DNA of 64,000 nt from Fictibacillus phosphorivorans (GTDB taxonomy: Bacteria > Bacillota > Bacilli > Bacillales > Fictibacillaceae). Below the pieces are notes generated by a model. It ran no database searches, was not told the DNA's origin, and worked only from the letters and a program-made list of their open reading frames with translations. This document shows positions 25,219 to 34,213 of this stretch, piece by piece (the stretch's first letter is position 1; each line of letters begins with the position of its first letter). The stretch covers positions 2,666,001-2,730,000 of the forward strand of contig NZ_CP015378.1 in assembly GCF_001629705.1 (NCBI RefSeq), read 5' to 3'. The position numbers and the translations under genes were made by a program.

Positions 25219-26558
25219 GCTAATCCCTCCAATACATTTGCAAGCTGATCGATCTCTTCTTTTGTTCTCATTTCCGTAACCGCTAAAAGCATATGGTTCT
25301 TAAGTTCTGAATACGAAAGACCCAAATCGTAACCGCCGATGATACCAGATTCTAATAATTTTGCATTTACTTCTTTAGCTGTACATTTTAACTCAATAAC
25401 AAACTCGTTAAAAAAAGGTCCTGTGAAAGCTGTTTTGAATCCTTTTTCTTCAAGAACTTTTTTCGCATAGTGAGCTTTTTGTATATTTTGGTGCGCTACT
25501 TCTTTCACACCTTGTTTTCCAAGTGCCGTCATAGCAATGGAAGCTGCAAGTGCGTTAAGCGCTTGGTTTGAACAGATGTTACTAGTCGCTTTATCACGTC
25601 TTATATGCTGCTCTCTTGCTTGGAGAGTAAGAACGAATCCGCGCTTTCCGTCTTCATCAACTGTTTGACCTACTAAACGGCCGGGAACTTTACGCATTAA
25701 TTTTGTTGTTACGGCAAAATATCCACAGTGTGGTCCGCCAAATCCTTGTGCGATCCCAAACGGCTGAGCATCACCTACAACGATATCCGCACCAAACTTG
25801 CCTGGAGGAGTCAGTGCACCAAGTGCTAAAGGATTCGAAGAAACTACGAACATTCCTTTAACGTTATGCACGATCTCTTCTATTTCTTTTAAAGGCTCGA
25901 TCTGACCGAAGAAGTTAGGATATTGAACGATCACACAAGCTGTCTCTTCATCCACTTCAGCACGCAATGAATCCACAGATGTCAAACCGTTTTCCGTGTC
26001 TACTTCAACGACTTCAAGATGCTGTCCTTTAGCATACGTGTGCAAAACGGCACGAGATTCTGGGTGTACGGACTTTGATACAACAATTTTCTTTCTGCGC
26101 GTTTGAGCTGCTGATAATAATCCAGCCTCAGCAAGTGCTGTTCCGCCATCGTACATAGAAGAGTTTGCAACATCCATGCCTGTTAGCTCACAGATCATCG
26201 TTTGGAATTCAAAGATCGCTTGAAGTTCACCTTGAGAAATCTCAGGCTGATAAGGTGTGTAAGCTGTGTAGAACTCTGAACGAAGTAGCATATGATTAAC
26301 GATCGATGGTGTGTAATGATCATAAACACCTGCTCCTAAGAACGAAGCATGATCTTTTGTATTTTTGTTTAATGCTGCTAAGCGGCCCATCTCTTTAACT
26401 AGTTGTGGTTCTGACAAAGCTTCCTCGATCTGTAAGCGTCCTTTAAATCGAACTTCTTCCGGAATATCCTGAAAAAGATCTTCTGTCGTTTCAATTCCAA
26501 TCGTTTCAAGCATTTCCTTTTTGTCTTGATCAGTCATCGGCAAATAGCGGAACGTCAT
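25194..26558 (-). CDS. gcvPA: Glycine dehydrogenase (decarboxylating) subunit 1
   Basis: Partner subunit of GcvPB in the split P protein; together they match the single GcvP of other bacteria. The 454 residues show [21 protein letters not shown] sequence ([14 protein letters not shown]), [12 protein letters not shown] and GGPHCGYFA, with [14 protein letters not shown] near the C-terminus. Start ATG after AAGGGGGAG. It lies 21 bases downstream of gcvT. Confidence 0.97.
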   Translation of the reverse strand: MTFRYLPMTDQDKKEMLETIGIETTEDLFQDIPEEVRFKGRLQIEEALSEPQLVKEMGRLAALNKNTKDHASFLGAGVYDHYTPSIVNHMLLRSEFYTAYTPYQPEISQGELQAIFEFQTMICELTGMDVANSSMYDGGTALAEAGLLSAAQTRRKKIVVSKSVHPESRAVLHTYAKGQHLEVVEVDTENGLTSVDSLRAEVDEETACVIVQYPNFFGQIEPLKEIEEIVHNVKGMFVVSSNPLALGALTPPGKFGADIVVGDAQPFGIAQGFGGPHCGYFAVTTKLMRKVPGRLVGQTVDEDGKRGFVLTLQAREQHIRRDKATSNICSNQALNALAASIAMTALGKQGVKEVAHQNIQKAHYAKKVLEEKGFKTAFTGPFFNEFVIELKCTAKEVNAKLLESGIIGGYDLGLSYSELKNHMLLAVTEMRTKEEIDQLANVLEGLACVQNISH

Positions 26559-26579
26559 GGTTTCTCCCCCTTAAATGTC

Positions 26580-27680
26580 TTATTTTCCTCGTTTATAAAA
26601 TGGTGAAGCGACTACTTTTGCTTTTAAGCGTTTTTGACGAATCTGTACTTCTACCTCTGTTCCGAGCTCCGTGAAATCCTTTTCAAGGAGAGCAAGACCC
26701 AGATTCTTCTTCAAAGTTGGCGATTGTGTTCCCGTCGTAACTTCTCCGATCTTCACATCACCTTTAAACACCTCGTAATGGGATCGCGGAATTCCTTTAT
26801 CTATCATCTCGATACCAACTAGTTTACGTGGTGCGCCATTCTTCTTTTGATCAGCTAATATTTCTTTTCCAATAAAGTCTGCTTCTTTATCTGTTTTTAC
26901 TGCGAATCCGATTCCTGCTTCAATCGGCGTAATTTCTTTTGTAAGTTCTTGACCGTATAGAGCAAGCTTCGCTTCAAAGCGTAACGTATCACGCGCACCA
27001 AGTCCTGCAGGAAGCAATCCATCTTCAACGCCTGCTTCAAGTACAGATCTCCATAGTTTTTCAGCATGTTCTGTCTTTAAATAGATTTCAAAACCATCTT
27101 CTCCTGTGTAACCTGTTCGGGAAACAAGAGCCGATATTCCGGCTAGTGAAACATCTTCTTTAAAACGGAAGAATCCGATCTCAGAAAGATTGGTATCCGT
27201 TAGTTTTTGTAGAATTTCTTCTGCTTTTGGTCCTTGAATCGCGAGCTGCGCATATTCAGGAGATACGTTCACAAGTTCTACACCTTCAGGCTTTTTGCTC
27301 ATAAGCCATTCGAAATCTTTTTCAATATTTGAGGCATTCACAACGAGTAAGTAATCGTTTTCATCTCTTTTATAGATTAAAAGATCATCTACTGTACCAC
27401 CGTTTTCATAGCACATAGCTGTATATTGCGCTTGACCGTTTTGAAGTTTCGAAACATCATTGGTCATCGTATATTGCAGAAACGATAGAGCATTCGGTCC
27501 TCTAACATCAAATTCTCCCATGTGAGAGACATCGAATAGACCCGCTTTCGTCCTGACCGCTTCGTGTTCCTCTTTAATACTTGAGAACTGAACAGGCAAC
27601 TCCCAACCGCCAAAATCAATTACTTTTCCACCGTGTTCTTTGTAAGTCTCAAATAACGGTGTTCGTAACAATGTAGCCAT
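26580..27680 (-). CDS. gcvT: Aminomethyltransferase (glycine cleavage T protein)
   Basis: Releases ammonia from the aminomethyl group on GcvH and forms methylene-tetrahydrofolate. The 366 residues have the typical N-terminal [27 protein letters not shown] pattern, [21 protein letters not shown] and [11 protein letters not shown]. The correct start is ATG at 27680 after AAGGAGGAG; the 50 codons in frame upstream belong to a glycine riboswitch. Expression should therefore rise with glycine. Confidence 0.97.
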   Translation of the reverse strand: MATLLRTPLFETYKEHGGKVIDFGGWELPVQFSSIKEEHEAVRTKAGLFDVSHMGEFDVRGPNALSFLQYTMTNDVSKLQNGQAQYTAMCYENGGTVDDLLIYKRDENDYLLVVNASNIEKDFEWLMSKKPEGVELVNVSPEYAQLAIQGPKAEEILQKLTDTNLSEIGFFRFKEDVSLAGISALVSRTGYTGEDGFEIYLKTEHAEKLWRSVLEAGVEDGLLPAGLGARDTLRFEAKLALYGQELTKEITPIEAGIGFAVKTDKEADFIGKEILADQKKNGAPRKLVGIEMIDKGIPRSHYEVFKGDVKIGEVTTGTQSPTLKKNLGLALLEKDFTELGTEVEVQIRQKRLKAKVVASPFYKRGK

Positions 27681-27729
27681 GTGAACTCCTCCTTTTTCAT
27701 ACTTAAAAATTTTCGGACTTTTCTGGACA

Positions 27730-27773
27730 AAAAAAGGACAGAAAGACCCCTTAAAACTGGGATCCTCTGTCCT
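27730..27773 (-). terminator. Riboswitch-controlled terminator before gcvT
   Basis: Stem AGGACAGA/TCTGTCCT (arms 27766-27773 and 27735-27742) followed by TTTTTTT on the minus strand, lying between the second glycine aptamer and the gcvT ribosome site. Glycine binding should prevent its formation. Confidence 0.85.
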
Positions 27774-27940
27774 GCAACCTGTAAGTTTCTCAAGTAAACT
27801 CCCTTGAGTTTCTTCGTTGGTGGCTTTCATCTATTAAAAAAGCACTCTCCAGAGATGCGTCTAGCAAGAGTCTTTTTGCCTGAGAGTTTCACAATTGTTT
27901 GCTCCTTCGGCGCCGCTAACGCAGTCTCTCCTCTTACTTT
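27762..27940 (-). promoter_or_regulatory. Tandem glycine riboswitch
   Basis: Two aptamers in series upstream of gcvT. The first (about 27845-27937) has GGAGAGACTGCG, GCGCCGAAGGAGCAA and AAACTCTCAGGCAAAAAGAC, ending in CTCTGGAGAG. The second (about 27765-27835) has GCCACCAACGAAGAAACTC and AAACTTACAGGTTGCAGGAC. These are the classic glycine riboswitch pieces, and a terminator follows directly. Confidence 0.93.
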
Positions 27941-28060
27941 CATTCGCGAGTATGTTATTGTCCAAGGTCGCACATACTATTACTATGTTTACTACATTAT
28001 TATCCTATCATTATTACAAAAGGAATGGCAACGAACTTTTTTAAAGAAAGGAAATCCGTT

Positions 28061-29758
28061 ATGAAAATCGACGTTCAGTTTCAGCGAGAATGGCATGATG
28101 ACTTTTTAAAGCGTGTGGAAGAAGATGGACCTTGGGCCAATTGGGAATTATATAATTTAGCTCTTGAAGCAGAACACCACTTAGCAATTCCTGATTTCCT
28201 AGGCCTTCAAGCTCCAGATCACCTCCCACAGATGACTTTTTTGCCTCATCAGCTGGACGTTGCGACTACCGTTATTGAACAGATGAACGGAAAAGCAATC
28301 TTGGCAGATGAAGTAGGGCTAGGAAAAACAATCGAAGCAGGATTGATTCTAAAAGAGTACATGATACGCCGGCTCGCTAAGAAAATTTTGATCCTCGTTC
28401 CAGCTTCACTCGTCATTCAATGGACGAACGAGTTGAATCAGAAGTTCTTTATTCCGGCAATCGCTCAGAAAAAAGCGTATGTATGGGAGCAATGCGATGT
28501 AGTCGTGTCTTCCATTGATACTGCAAAACGCGCACCGCATCGAGACATCGTTCTTAATCAAGACTATGATCTTGTTATCATTGATGAGGCACACAAATTA
28601 AAGAACAAGAAGACGAAAAACTATGAATTTGTACAGTTATTAAAAAAGAAGTTCTGCTTATTATTAACGGCAACTCCGGTTCAAAACAGAGTTGAGGAGA
28701 TTTTTAATCTTGTATCTCTATTAAAGCCAGGTCACCTAGGTAACCGAGAGAACTTTGACAAAGATTATAAAGAAGATAAGTATTCACTTAAAAATGAAGA
28801 AAAGCTGAAGCAGCTCGTAAATAAAGTGATGGTCCGTAATCGACGAGAAGAGACTGGTCTGAAATGGCCGAAGCGTCTTGTTCAAACCATTCCTATTACA
28901 TTATCAAAAACAGAACGTGAACTTTACGATGAAATCTCTCAACTTAAAAAAGACTCTTACTTTGACCGAAGTAAATTTTCAATCGTCACCCTGCAGCGTG
29001 AAGCATGCAGTTCGCGTGAAGCTGTTTTTCTAACTTTGAAAAATATGCTCCAAAAAGATGTTTCAAACTCTTTAATGGAACAACGAGTCTTAGAGTTGAT
29101 GAAAAAAATTGAACTCGTCGATCAAAATTCTAAAGCATTAAAAGCGTTAGAGCTGATTCAATCGATCGATTCCAAGGTCATCATTTTTACAGAATACCGC
29201 GCGACTCAATTGTATTTACAATGGTTTCTACAGCAGCATGGCATCTCTTCTGTACCGTTCAGAGGAGGATTCAAGCGAAGCAAAAAGGACTGGATGACTC
29301 ACCTCTTTCGAACACGAGCACAAGTGTTGATCGCAACAGAAGCTGGTGGTGAAGGAATAAATCTGCAGTTCTGTCAGCATATCATCAATTATGATCTACC
29401 ATGGAACCCCATGAGGATCGAGCAGCGGATCGGACGTATCCACCGCATCGGTCAGCAAGGTGACGTTCATATCTATAACTTCGCCACTCAGAATACGATT
29501 GAAGAGCACATCTTAAACTTGCTGTATAACAAGATCAATCTGTTTGAGAGTGTCATTGGGGAACTCGATGAAATCTTAACGAAATTTGAAATCAAGAACA
29601 TAGAACGCCACATCGCCGACATCATGAATACTTCTGAGAGTGAGGGTGAGATCCGAGTAAAGATGGATAATCTTGCTTCTTTGATCAACCTTGATGGCGG
29701 TATCAAGCAGAAAGGGTGGGAAGAGCATGCAGCAGCACGAGATACATCGCTTTCTTGA
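28061..29758 (+). CDS. yqhH: SNF2-family helicase-like ATPase YqhH
   Basis: 565 residues forming a superfamily 2 (SNF2/RapA-like) motor. Walker A is LADEVGLGKTIEAG (GLGKT at 86-90), the DEAH box lies at 175-178, LTATPVQNR is motif III-like, and IATEAGGEGINLQF followed by EQRIGRIHRIGQ are motifs V and VI. No extra DNA-binding or nuclease domain is visible. ATG at 28061 (MKIDVQ) with AAAGGA is preferred to 28025. Adjacent to yqhG, with which it overlaps. Role unknown; a nucleic-acid translocase acting on RNA polymerase or DNA is a guess from family. Confidence 0.9.
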   Translation: MKIDVQFQREWHDDFLKRVEEDGPWANWELYNLALEAEHHLAIPDFLGLQAPDHLPQMTFLPHQLDVATTVIEQMNGKAILADEVGLGKTIEAGLILKEYMIRRLAKKILILVPASLVIQWTNELNQKFFIPAIAQKKAYVWEQCDVVVSSIDTAKRAPHRDIVLNQDYDLVIIDEAHKLKNKKTKNYEFVQLLKKKFCLLLTATPVQNRVEEIFNLVSLLKPGHLGNRENFDKDYKEDKYSLKNEEKLKQLVNKVMVRNRREETGLKWPKRLVQTIPITLSKTERELYDEISQLKKDSYFDRSKFSIVTLQREACSSREAVFLTLKNMLQKDVSNSLMEQRVLELMKKIELVDQNSKALKALELIQSIDSKVIIFTEYRATQLYLQWFLQQHGISSVPFRGGFKRSKKDWMTHLFRTRAQVLIATEAGGEGINLQFCQHIINYDLPWNPMRIEQRIGRIHRIGQQGDVHIYNFATQNTIEEHILNLLYNKINLFESVIGELDEILTKFEIKNIERHIADIMNTSESEGEIRVKMDNLASLINLDGGIKQKGWEEHAAARDTSLS

Positions 29759-30503
29759 GCGCTATTTTGACGCAAACGAATGCAGGATTCAAGAAAAAAA
29801 CTTTAGTTATATGAAAGTTCAACTGACTACTGAACTAGATAAAGTTTTAATGAATCGCCCGTTCTACTGGCACTATCTCGAAAAAACGGGAGGAACCCCG
29901 AATCCGATGACGTTGACTTTAGTAACGGGGCAACAACAAGCTCCTGATGGAAAAGGTGAATTTATTCACTTTGGTTCACCACGACTTCATCAGATCTTTG
30001 GGTCGACCAAGAAGCTTGCCTCTTTCATTCGACTTTATGAATCTGTTCCACAGCAAGGAGCCCAAGTACCACTGCAACCTTGGCTTTGTTTAAATGTTAA
30101 AGTCACGTATCAGTGTGATCAAAAGAAAGATCAAGTCCTTTCATATGGGATACAACTGATCAACGGGACGATAGAAGATCAATTTCATCAACGTCTTCAA
30201 AAAATGCTTTTAACGAAGCGAATACCTGATTTTTGTTATACCCTCTCTCCTTTTATTAAGCCTCAGAGTGCGATAAAAAGATTGGAAAATAAAATACAGG
30301 AAGTCATCGATAGAGACGACCACACGTGGGCCGAGGATGCTAAAAAGAGATGGAATGAAGATCTTGAGTTATTAGAAAGTTTTTATGAAGATTCACTAAC
30401 GAAACCAGAAGCCTATCACATTGAAAAAGAAGCACTTCGTACTCAATATGAACCACAGATTATTGTGGAGATCATAAATGGCGGACTATTCTATCTGGCA
30501 TAA
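29727..30503 (+). CDS. yqhG: YqhG family protein
   Basis: 258 residues, soluble, conserved in Bacillus beside yqhH; no known domain. It begins MQQHEIHRFLERYFDANEC and ends PQIIVEIINGGLFYLA. ATG at 29727 follows GGGTGGGAAG and overlaps the end of yqhH by 32 bases, so the two are almost certainly coexpressed and may act together. The function is unknown. Confidence 0.88.
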   Translation: MQQHEIHRFLERYFDANECRIQEKNFSYMKVQLTTELDKVLMNRPFYWHYLEKTGGTPNPMTLTLVTGQQQAPDGKGEFIHFGSPRLHQIFGSTKKLASFIRLYESVPQQGAQVPLQPWLCLNVKVTYQCDQKKDQVLSYGIQLINGTIEDQFHQRLQKMLLTKRIPDFCYTLSPFIKPQSAIKRLENKIQEVIDRDDHTWAEDAKKRWNEDLELLESFYEDSLTKPEAYHIEKEALRTQYEPQIIVEIINGGLFYLA

Positions 30504-30540
30504 AAAATAAGAGCTGGGAACTGTATCCCGGCTCTTCCTT
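30504..30540. terminator. Bidirectional terminator, yqhG / yqzE
   Basis: Stem AGAGCTGGGA/TCCCGGCTCT (arms 30510-30519 and 30526-30535, one G-T pair) with T-rich flanks on both strands. Confidence 0.85.
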
Positions 30541-30549
30541 TTTCCAGCC

Positions 30550-30738
30550 TTATTTCTTTTTCTTTCTTCGGAACACTAGACCAAGTCCCATCGGAACTAC
30601 CCCAAATAGATAAGTAAGTAAAGGCTCTCGCTCATTCTTTTTTGTGATACGCCTTTCCTTTCTTACTGATTTTGGCTCATCCAAATATTTAACGACTCTC
30701 TGTGTGAGAAACTTGATAACATCTGATCCTGCGGCCAT
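30550..30738 (-). CDS. yqzE: YqzE family protein
   Basis: 62-residue protein with a hydrophobic segment near the C-terminus (about 42-55, LLTYLFGVVPMGLGLVF) and a basic tail RRKKKK; the start AAGSDVIKFLTQRVVKYLDEP is family-like. ATG at 30738 follows AGGGAG. In B. subtilis yqzE follows comGG, is a late competence gene, and has unknown function. Here aroK sits between comGG and yqzE. Confidence 0.82.
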   Translation of the reverse strand: MAAGSDVIKFLTQRVVKYLDEPKSVRKERRITKKNEREPLLTYLFGVVPMGLGLVFRRKKKK

Positions 30739-30784
30739 TGGCAAAACTCCCTTTTAGAAGCAATCACTTTTTAGTTTTGGCCAA

Positions 30785-31303
30785 TTATCGTATGTTTAAA
30801 CGGCTTAACTCATCTAAAATTTGAGCGCATACTTCTTCAGTCGTTAATTGATCTGTGACGATCTCGATGTCACTTTGTTCATAATGTGAACTTCTTTCGT
30901 TAAAGAGTTTCTGAACTTCTTCTTTTGAAGATGTTAACAGGATCGGCCTCTTGTTTCTTTCTTCTTCTTTCATCAACCTGTTCCATAAAACTGGAAAGCT
31001 CGTCTTTAAGTAGATGACAATGCCATTGTTCTTCATGTACGTTAAGTTTTCTTCTCTTACTACAGCACCGCCCCCCGTCATCACAACAGCATGTTGTACG
31101 GGCAACTGTCGAATGGCAAGAGATTCGTAATTACGGAACGCCTCTTCCCCTTCATTTTTAAAGATCTCTTTTATGGTTTGTCCTCGATCTTTTTCAACTG
31201 TTGAATCAACATCATATGGAGGAACCTCTAAACGCTTTGAGAGCTCTCTTCCTACAGATGTTTTTCCACAACCCATGAAACCGACTAAATATATGGTGTT
31301 CAA
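30785..31303 (-). CDS. aroK: Shikimate kinase
   Basis: Phosphorylates shikimate at the 3-OH with ATP, fifth step of the aromatic pathway. The 172 residues have Walker A GFMGCGKTSVG (about 8-18), DVDSTVEKDRGQTIKEIF and the GGGAVVRE shikimate loop. No ATG is suitable; TTG at 31303 lies seven bases after GGAGGG. The gene starts two bases after the comGG stop, so it is probably read through with the competence operon, an unusual partner for a housekeeping gene. Confidence 0.94.
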   Translation of the reverse strand: MNTIYLVGFMGCGKTSVGRELSKRLEVPPYDVDSTVEKDRGQTIKEIFKNEGEEAFRNYESLAIRQLPVQHAVVMTGGGAVVREENLTYMKNNGIVIYLKTSFPVLWNRLMKEEERNKRPILLTSSKEEVQKLFNERSSHYEQSDIEIVTDQLTTEEVCAQILDELSRLNIR

Positions 31304-31305
31304 TT

Positions 31306-31680
31306 TTAACCCTCCACCCATTTTGCAACGCTTTTCTGGGTTACATTATAATACACTTTTACCTTTTTTGTAGACTGTCGAGTAGTAACAGCTTCTACCG
31401 AAAACATCACTTCATCACCAGATATTTTCGTGAAAACGACCTTTAATATTCCTTCACTCACGTTTACTCTACGTTCTGCCGGATAAACGGAGAGATCTTC
31501 TACCCAAATTAGAGCTCGATCTACACCTTGCTGAATCAATCGAACTTGCCTCAGTTGCTCTTCTTGCATAAAAACAAACTGTCGTTCCGATGCTACTTTT
31601 TCTGTTAGAAAACTAAAGAAGATCAAAATGATAAAGCAAAGCGATAGGATTAGTGGGTAGACCATCCCTCTCTCATTCAT
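31306..31680 (-). CDS. comGG: Competence protein ComGG
   Basis: 124-residue minor pseudopilin of the competence pilus. It has an N-terminal hydrophobic helix (about 5-25, GMVYPLILSLCFIILIFFSFLT) and a beta-rich C-terminal part. ATG at 31680 with GGAGG upstream is preferred to a longer in-frame reading. Assigned largely on position at the end of comG; sequence conservation is low in this family. Confidence 0.85.
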   Translation of the reverse strand: MNERGMVYPLILSLCFIILIFFSFLTEKVASERQFVFMQEEQLRQVRLIQQGVDRALIWVEDLSVYPAERRVNVSEGILKVVFTKISGDEVMFSVEAVTTRQSTKKVKVYYNVTQKSVAKWVEG

Positions 31681-32113
31681 GATGGATCCTCCTATAACTA
31701 CGACGAGCTTGTTTTCCATCCTGATCGGTCAGCGTGACATAAACATGTTGATTCTCAATTTCTTCTACTTTCATATCCTGAATATTTTGAACCCAAACTT
31801 CATGACCTAATCCGTTAACTTGTTTTCGTATCAGAGAATGATAACGTGTGAAACTGACCATTTCACCGGTAGGTAATAAAATGAATAAAGCATTGTTTCT
31901 TACCTCAACAGTCGCTGCTTCTCTTATTTCTTTGCCGATCATAGAAAAAAACAATGCTGTTTCTTCAGACTGAACAGATTGTGGTTGTTTTTGTAGATGC
32001 GTAAACAATAGGGTGATCACGAACGACGTTACGATCAACACCCCTAGAGCAATCATTGATTCTACGAGCGTGTACCCGTTATTTTTGAAGGTGACTCTAG
32101 AATGAACTCGCAC
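31673..32113 (-). CDS. comGF: Competence protein ComGF
   Basis: Minor pseudopilin with the prepilin motif at KNNGYTLVESMIALGVLI. Two starts are possible. GTG at 32113 gives a short 12-13 residue leader like other prepilins and overlaps comGE by only 17 bases. ATG at 32170 has a better ribosome site (AAGGTGG) but a leader of over 30 residues. I chose GTG. The C-terminal half has GKEIREAATVEVRNNALFI and HSLIRKQVNGLGH, similar to the ComGF of B. subtilis. It overlaps comGG by eight bases. Confidence 0.85.
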   Translation of the reverse strand: MRVHSRVTFKNNGYTLVESMIALGVLIVTSFVITLLFTHLQKQPQSVQSEETALFFSMIGKEIREAATVEVRNNALFILLPTGEMVSFTRYHSLIRKQVNGLGHEVWVQNIQDMKVEEIENQHVYVTLTDQDGKQARRSYRRIHHE

Positions 32114-32429
32114 AAGTTTTATACTCTTTTTGGTTAGAACCTCTGAACGATATACAAGTTTCGTATTCATCCGTCCCACCTTTTCTTGTCAAAAGCTGAT
32201 ACTCTATGCCGTCATCTATCCACTCCCGCTCATCTAGCATTAGCTTTGACATATTTCTGGTTCGAGCTACATGGTCTGCTTCTGTCATAGCATATAGAAG
32301 TTGTTCTGATGTTCTTTGTTCTTGATAGGAGATATAGATAAAAGGTAAACAGACTGAAAGCATACTTGAGATCAACAAAACACCGAACATTGCTTCTAAC
32401 AGTAAATAGCCCTTATTGTTTTGCAACAT
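32097..32429 (-). CDS. comGE: Competence protein ComGE
   Basis: 110-residue minor pseudopilin. The prepilin peptidase motif is NNKGYLLLEAMFGVLLIS near the N-terminus, then a short soluble domain ending YETCISFRG-KTCASSF with two cysteines that may pair. ATG at 32429 (MLQNNKG) overlaps the comGD end by 17 bases. In the comG operon order. Confidence 0.88.
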   Translation of the reverse strand: MLQNNKGYLLLEAMFGVLLISSMLSVCLPFIYISYQEQRTSEQLLYAMTEADHVARTRNMSKLMLDEREWIDDGIEYQLLTRKGGTDEYETCISFRGSNQKEYKTCASSF

Positions 32430-32871
32430 AAAATTTACCTTTGCCAAGTTGAAACACCATCTTATACGAAGCAGTAGCAGAATGTATATAAAGAGTCCCA
32501 GCACGACTGATATTACCATTCTGATTAAATTGAACAGATAATAACATCGAATAGCTCTCAAACCAGATATGCTTTGGAAAATTCTTTTTTACAGGTTCTT
32601 TACTTCCGTTCCCTCGCACTTCGTATATATGTTTTTCATTATCAATCGATAAGTTATAGATCCGGTTTTCATTCACTGCTTTCTGCTGCATGTGAACGAT
32701 GTCTTTTTGAAATGTCCGAATAAAATATTCAGTCTCCCGATTCTTTCTAAAACGATCATACGAAGGGTACGCAACAGCACTGATCGTGGCAATGATCAAA
32801 AGTACAATCATCATCTCAATCAAACTAAAGCCTGATTGTCTTTTCTTTATATTCTCTAACTCTTCGTTCAC
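32413..32871 (-). CDS. comGD: Competence protein ComGD
   Basis: 152-residue minor pseudopilin, with the prepilin motif KRQSGFSLIEMMIVLLII at residues 10-27 and the usual YPSYDRFRKNRE after the hydrophobic helix. It should be cleaved by ComC before Phe. The ATG overlaps the comGC stop by four bases (ATGA). Confidence 0.92.
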   Translation of the reverse strand: MNEELENIKKRQSGFSLIEMMIVLLIIATISAVAYPSYDRFRKNRETEYFIRTFQKDIVHMQQKAVNENRIYNLSIDNEKHIYEVRGNGSKEPVKKNFPKHIWFESYSMLLSVQFNQNGNISRAGTLYIHSATASYKMVFQLGKGKFYVAKQ

Positions 32872-33170
32872 TCGTCATCGCTCACTGAAACAACTCCTTT
32901 ACTATCGATCAGCAAAGGCTTTTTGTCAGGACATGTTACCGTATCAATATATCCGCCATCTTTTAGTTCTTCTATCGTAGGAAGCGTGTTTTTTTCTGCC
33001 TCATATGCTCCCACTTGTCCCTGCACAAGATCAATGGTCGCTTCACAACCTAACGATTTTACAAGACTATTGTTCTTCGTCATACTCGGCAGAGCGATAA
33101 GCATCAACACAGAGATGATCAACAGAACGATCATCATTTCAATTAATGTGAATCCTTTTTCATTTTTCAT
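32868..33170 (-). CDS. comGC: Competence protein ComGC, major pseudopilin
   Basis: Main subunit of the competence pseudopilus that carries transforming DNA through the wall. The 100 residues have the prepilin site KGFTLIEMMIVLLIISVL (5-22), then a compact C-domain with two cysteines (GCEAT and VTCPDKK) likely to form the family's disulphide. AAGGAGG precedes the ATG. Twelve bases after comGB. Confidence 0.96.
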   Translation of the reverse strand: MKNEKGFTLIEMMIVLLIISVLMLIALPSMTKNNSLVKSLGCEATIDLVQGQVGAYEAEKNTLPTIEELKDGGYIDTVTCPDKKPLLIDSKGVVSVSDDE

Positions 33171-33181
33171 ATCCTTCCTCC

Positions 33182-34213
33182 TTATAATGCCTCCATAAGT
33201 TTAAACATAGGCAATAACATAGAGGCAAACATTAATAATACAAACACTCCGATCCCTGCAAACAGGATGGGTTGAATTTTTTGCAGAGATGAATAGATCT
33301 TTTCTTCTAACTCCTTAAAGATCCACTCACCATAAGAAATTAACTCTCTGCCGAGTTCTCCATGCGCTAAACCAAAGCGAACAATCTCAGCTAATTCAGT
33401 TGTGAAATATGATTTTGCTAGTAAAAGTTCAGTTAGTTCGTCTCCATTTAAGAGACCTTTCTGAAGCCTCTGACTTTCCTCCTTATAAAAACCTTTGTTT
33501 AAATGTTTTTCCATAACAAGAAGAGCATCAGATAAAGATAAACCACTTTGCAGCATCGAGCCGAAATTCACACTAAAAAAGTGCGTGTTCATCAACATAA
33601 GAAATTGTTTTAAGATGGGGATTCTCATGAATAGGTCCATCTGAGTAGAAGGCTTGGCTTTCTTTCTCATAATGACCATAACGATCCATAATGTAATGCC
33701 TGAAGCGAGGAAACACCCCCCAATGAGTGGCATGATTCCTAAACAAGTTAGCATCCATGTAGTAAACAAAGGGGTTTTAACATCTAATGATGAAAATAGG
33801 ATAGAAAACTGAGGAAATAAGAATTGATAAAATACGATCCCAATCCAAATAGTGAGGAATAGCAAAAAGAGAGGATATCTTATGGCTTTATTCAAACGCG
33901 CACGCCAATCCGCTTTTTTCTTCAGAAAAGTTCCATTCTCCATAAGACTTTTTGTTAAGTTGCCATTCGCACTGTTTATCGATAAAGAACTTACTATTTC
34001 ATTTGGCAGTTGTAAAGGAGAAAAAATATCGATAACTGAATGACCTGAAGCTAGGATCTCAAGCATGTTATCTGCTACTTCTCGCCGTTTTTCTGGTAGC
34101 TGTGACCGGACTAGTTCAATGCTCTTATTTATGGTATAGCCTTGATCTAACAAAAAACCAAGCTTATAAAGAAATGTCCCTTGAGAAGCCCGTTTCCAGT
34201 CCCTTCTTCTCAC
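33182..34213 (-). CDS. comGB: Competence protein ComGB, GspF-type platform protein
   Basis: Polytopic inner-membrane assembly platform of the pseudopilus. The 343 residues are two GspF repeats, each with hydrophobic helices (about 118-138, 160-185 and 315-338). The conserved pieces are FGSMLQSGLSLSDALLVME and VRFGLAHGELGREL. The start is GTG at 34213, nine bases after GGAG, within the last 50 bases of comGA. Confidence 0.94.
   Translation of the reverse strand: MRRRDWKRASQGTFLYKLGFLLDQGYTINKSIELVRSQLPEKRREVADNMLEILASGHSVIDIFSPLQLPNEIVSSLSINSANGNLTKSLMENGTFLKKKADWRARLNKAIRYPLFLLFLTIWIGIVFYQFLFPQFSILFSSLDVKTPLFTTWMLTCLGIMPLIGGCFLASGITLWIVMVIMRKKAKPSTQMDLFMRIPILKQFLMLMNTHFFSVNFGSMLQSGLSLSDALLVMEKHLNKGFYKEESQRLQKGLLNGDELTELLLAKSYFTTELAEIVRFGLAHGELGRELISYGEWIFKELEEKIYSSLQKIQPILFAGIGVFVLLMFASMLLPMFKLMEAL

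Noticed and set aside
27681..27830. Fifty-residue N-terminal extension of GcvT
   Set aside because: This stretch is the second glycine aptamer and its terminator; ATG 27680 has the ribosome site and the family start.
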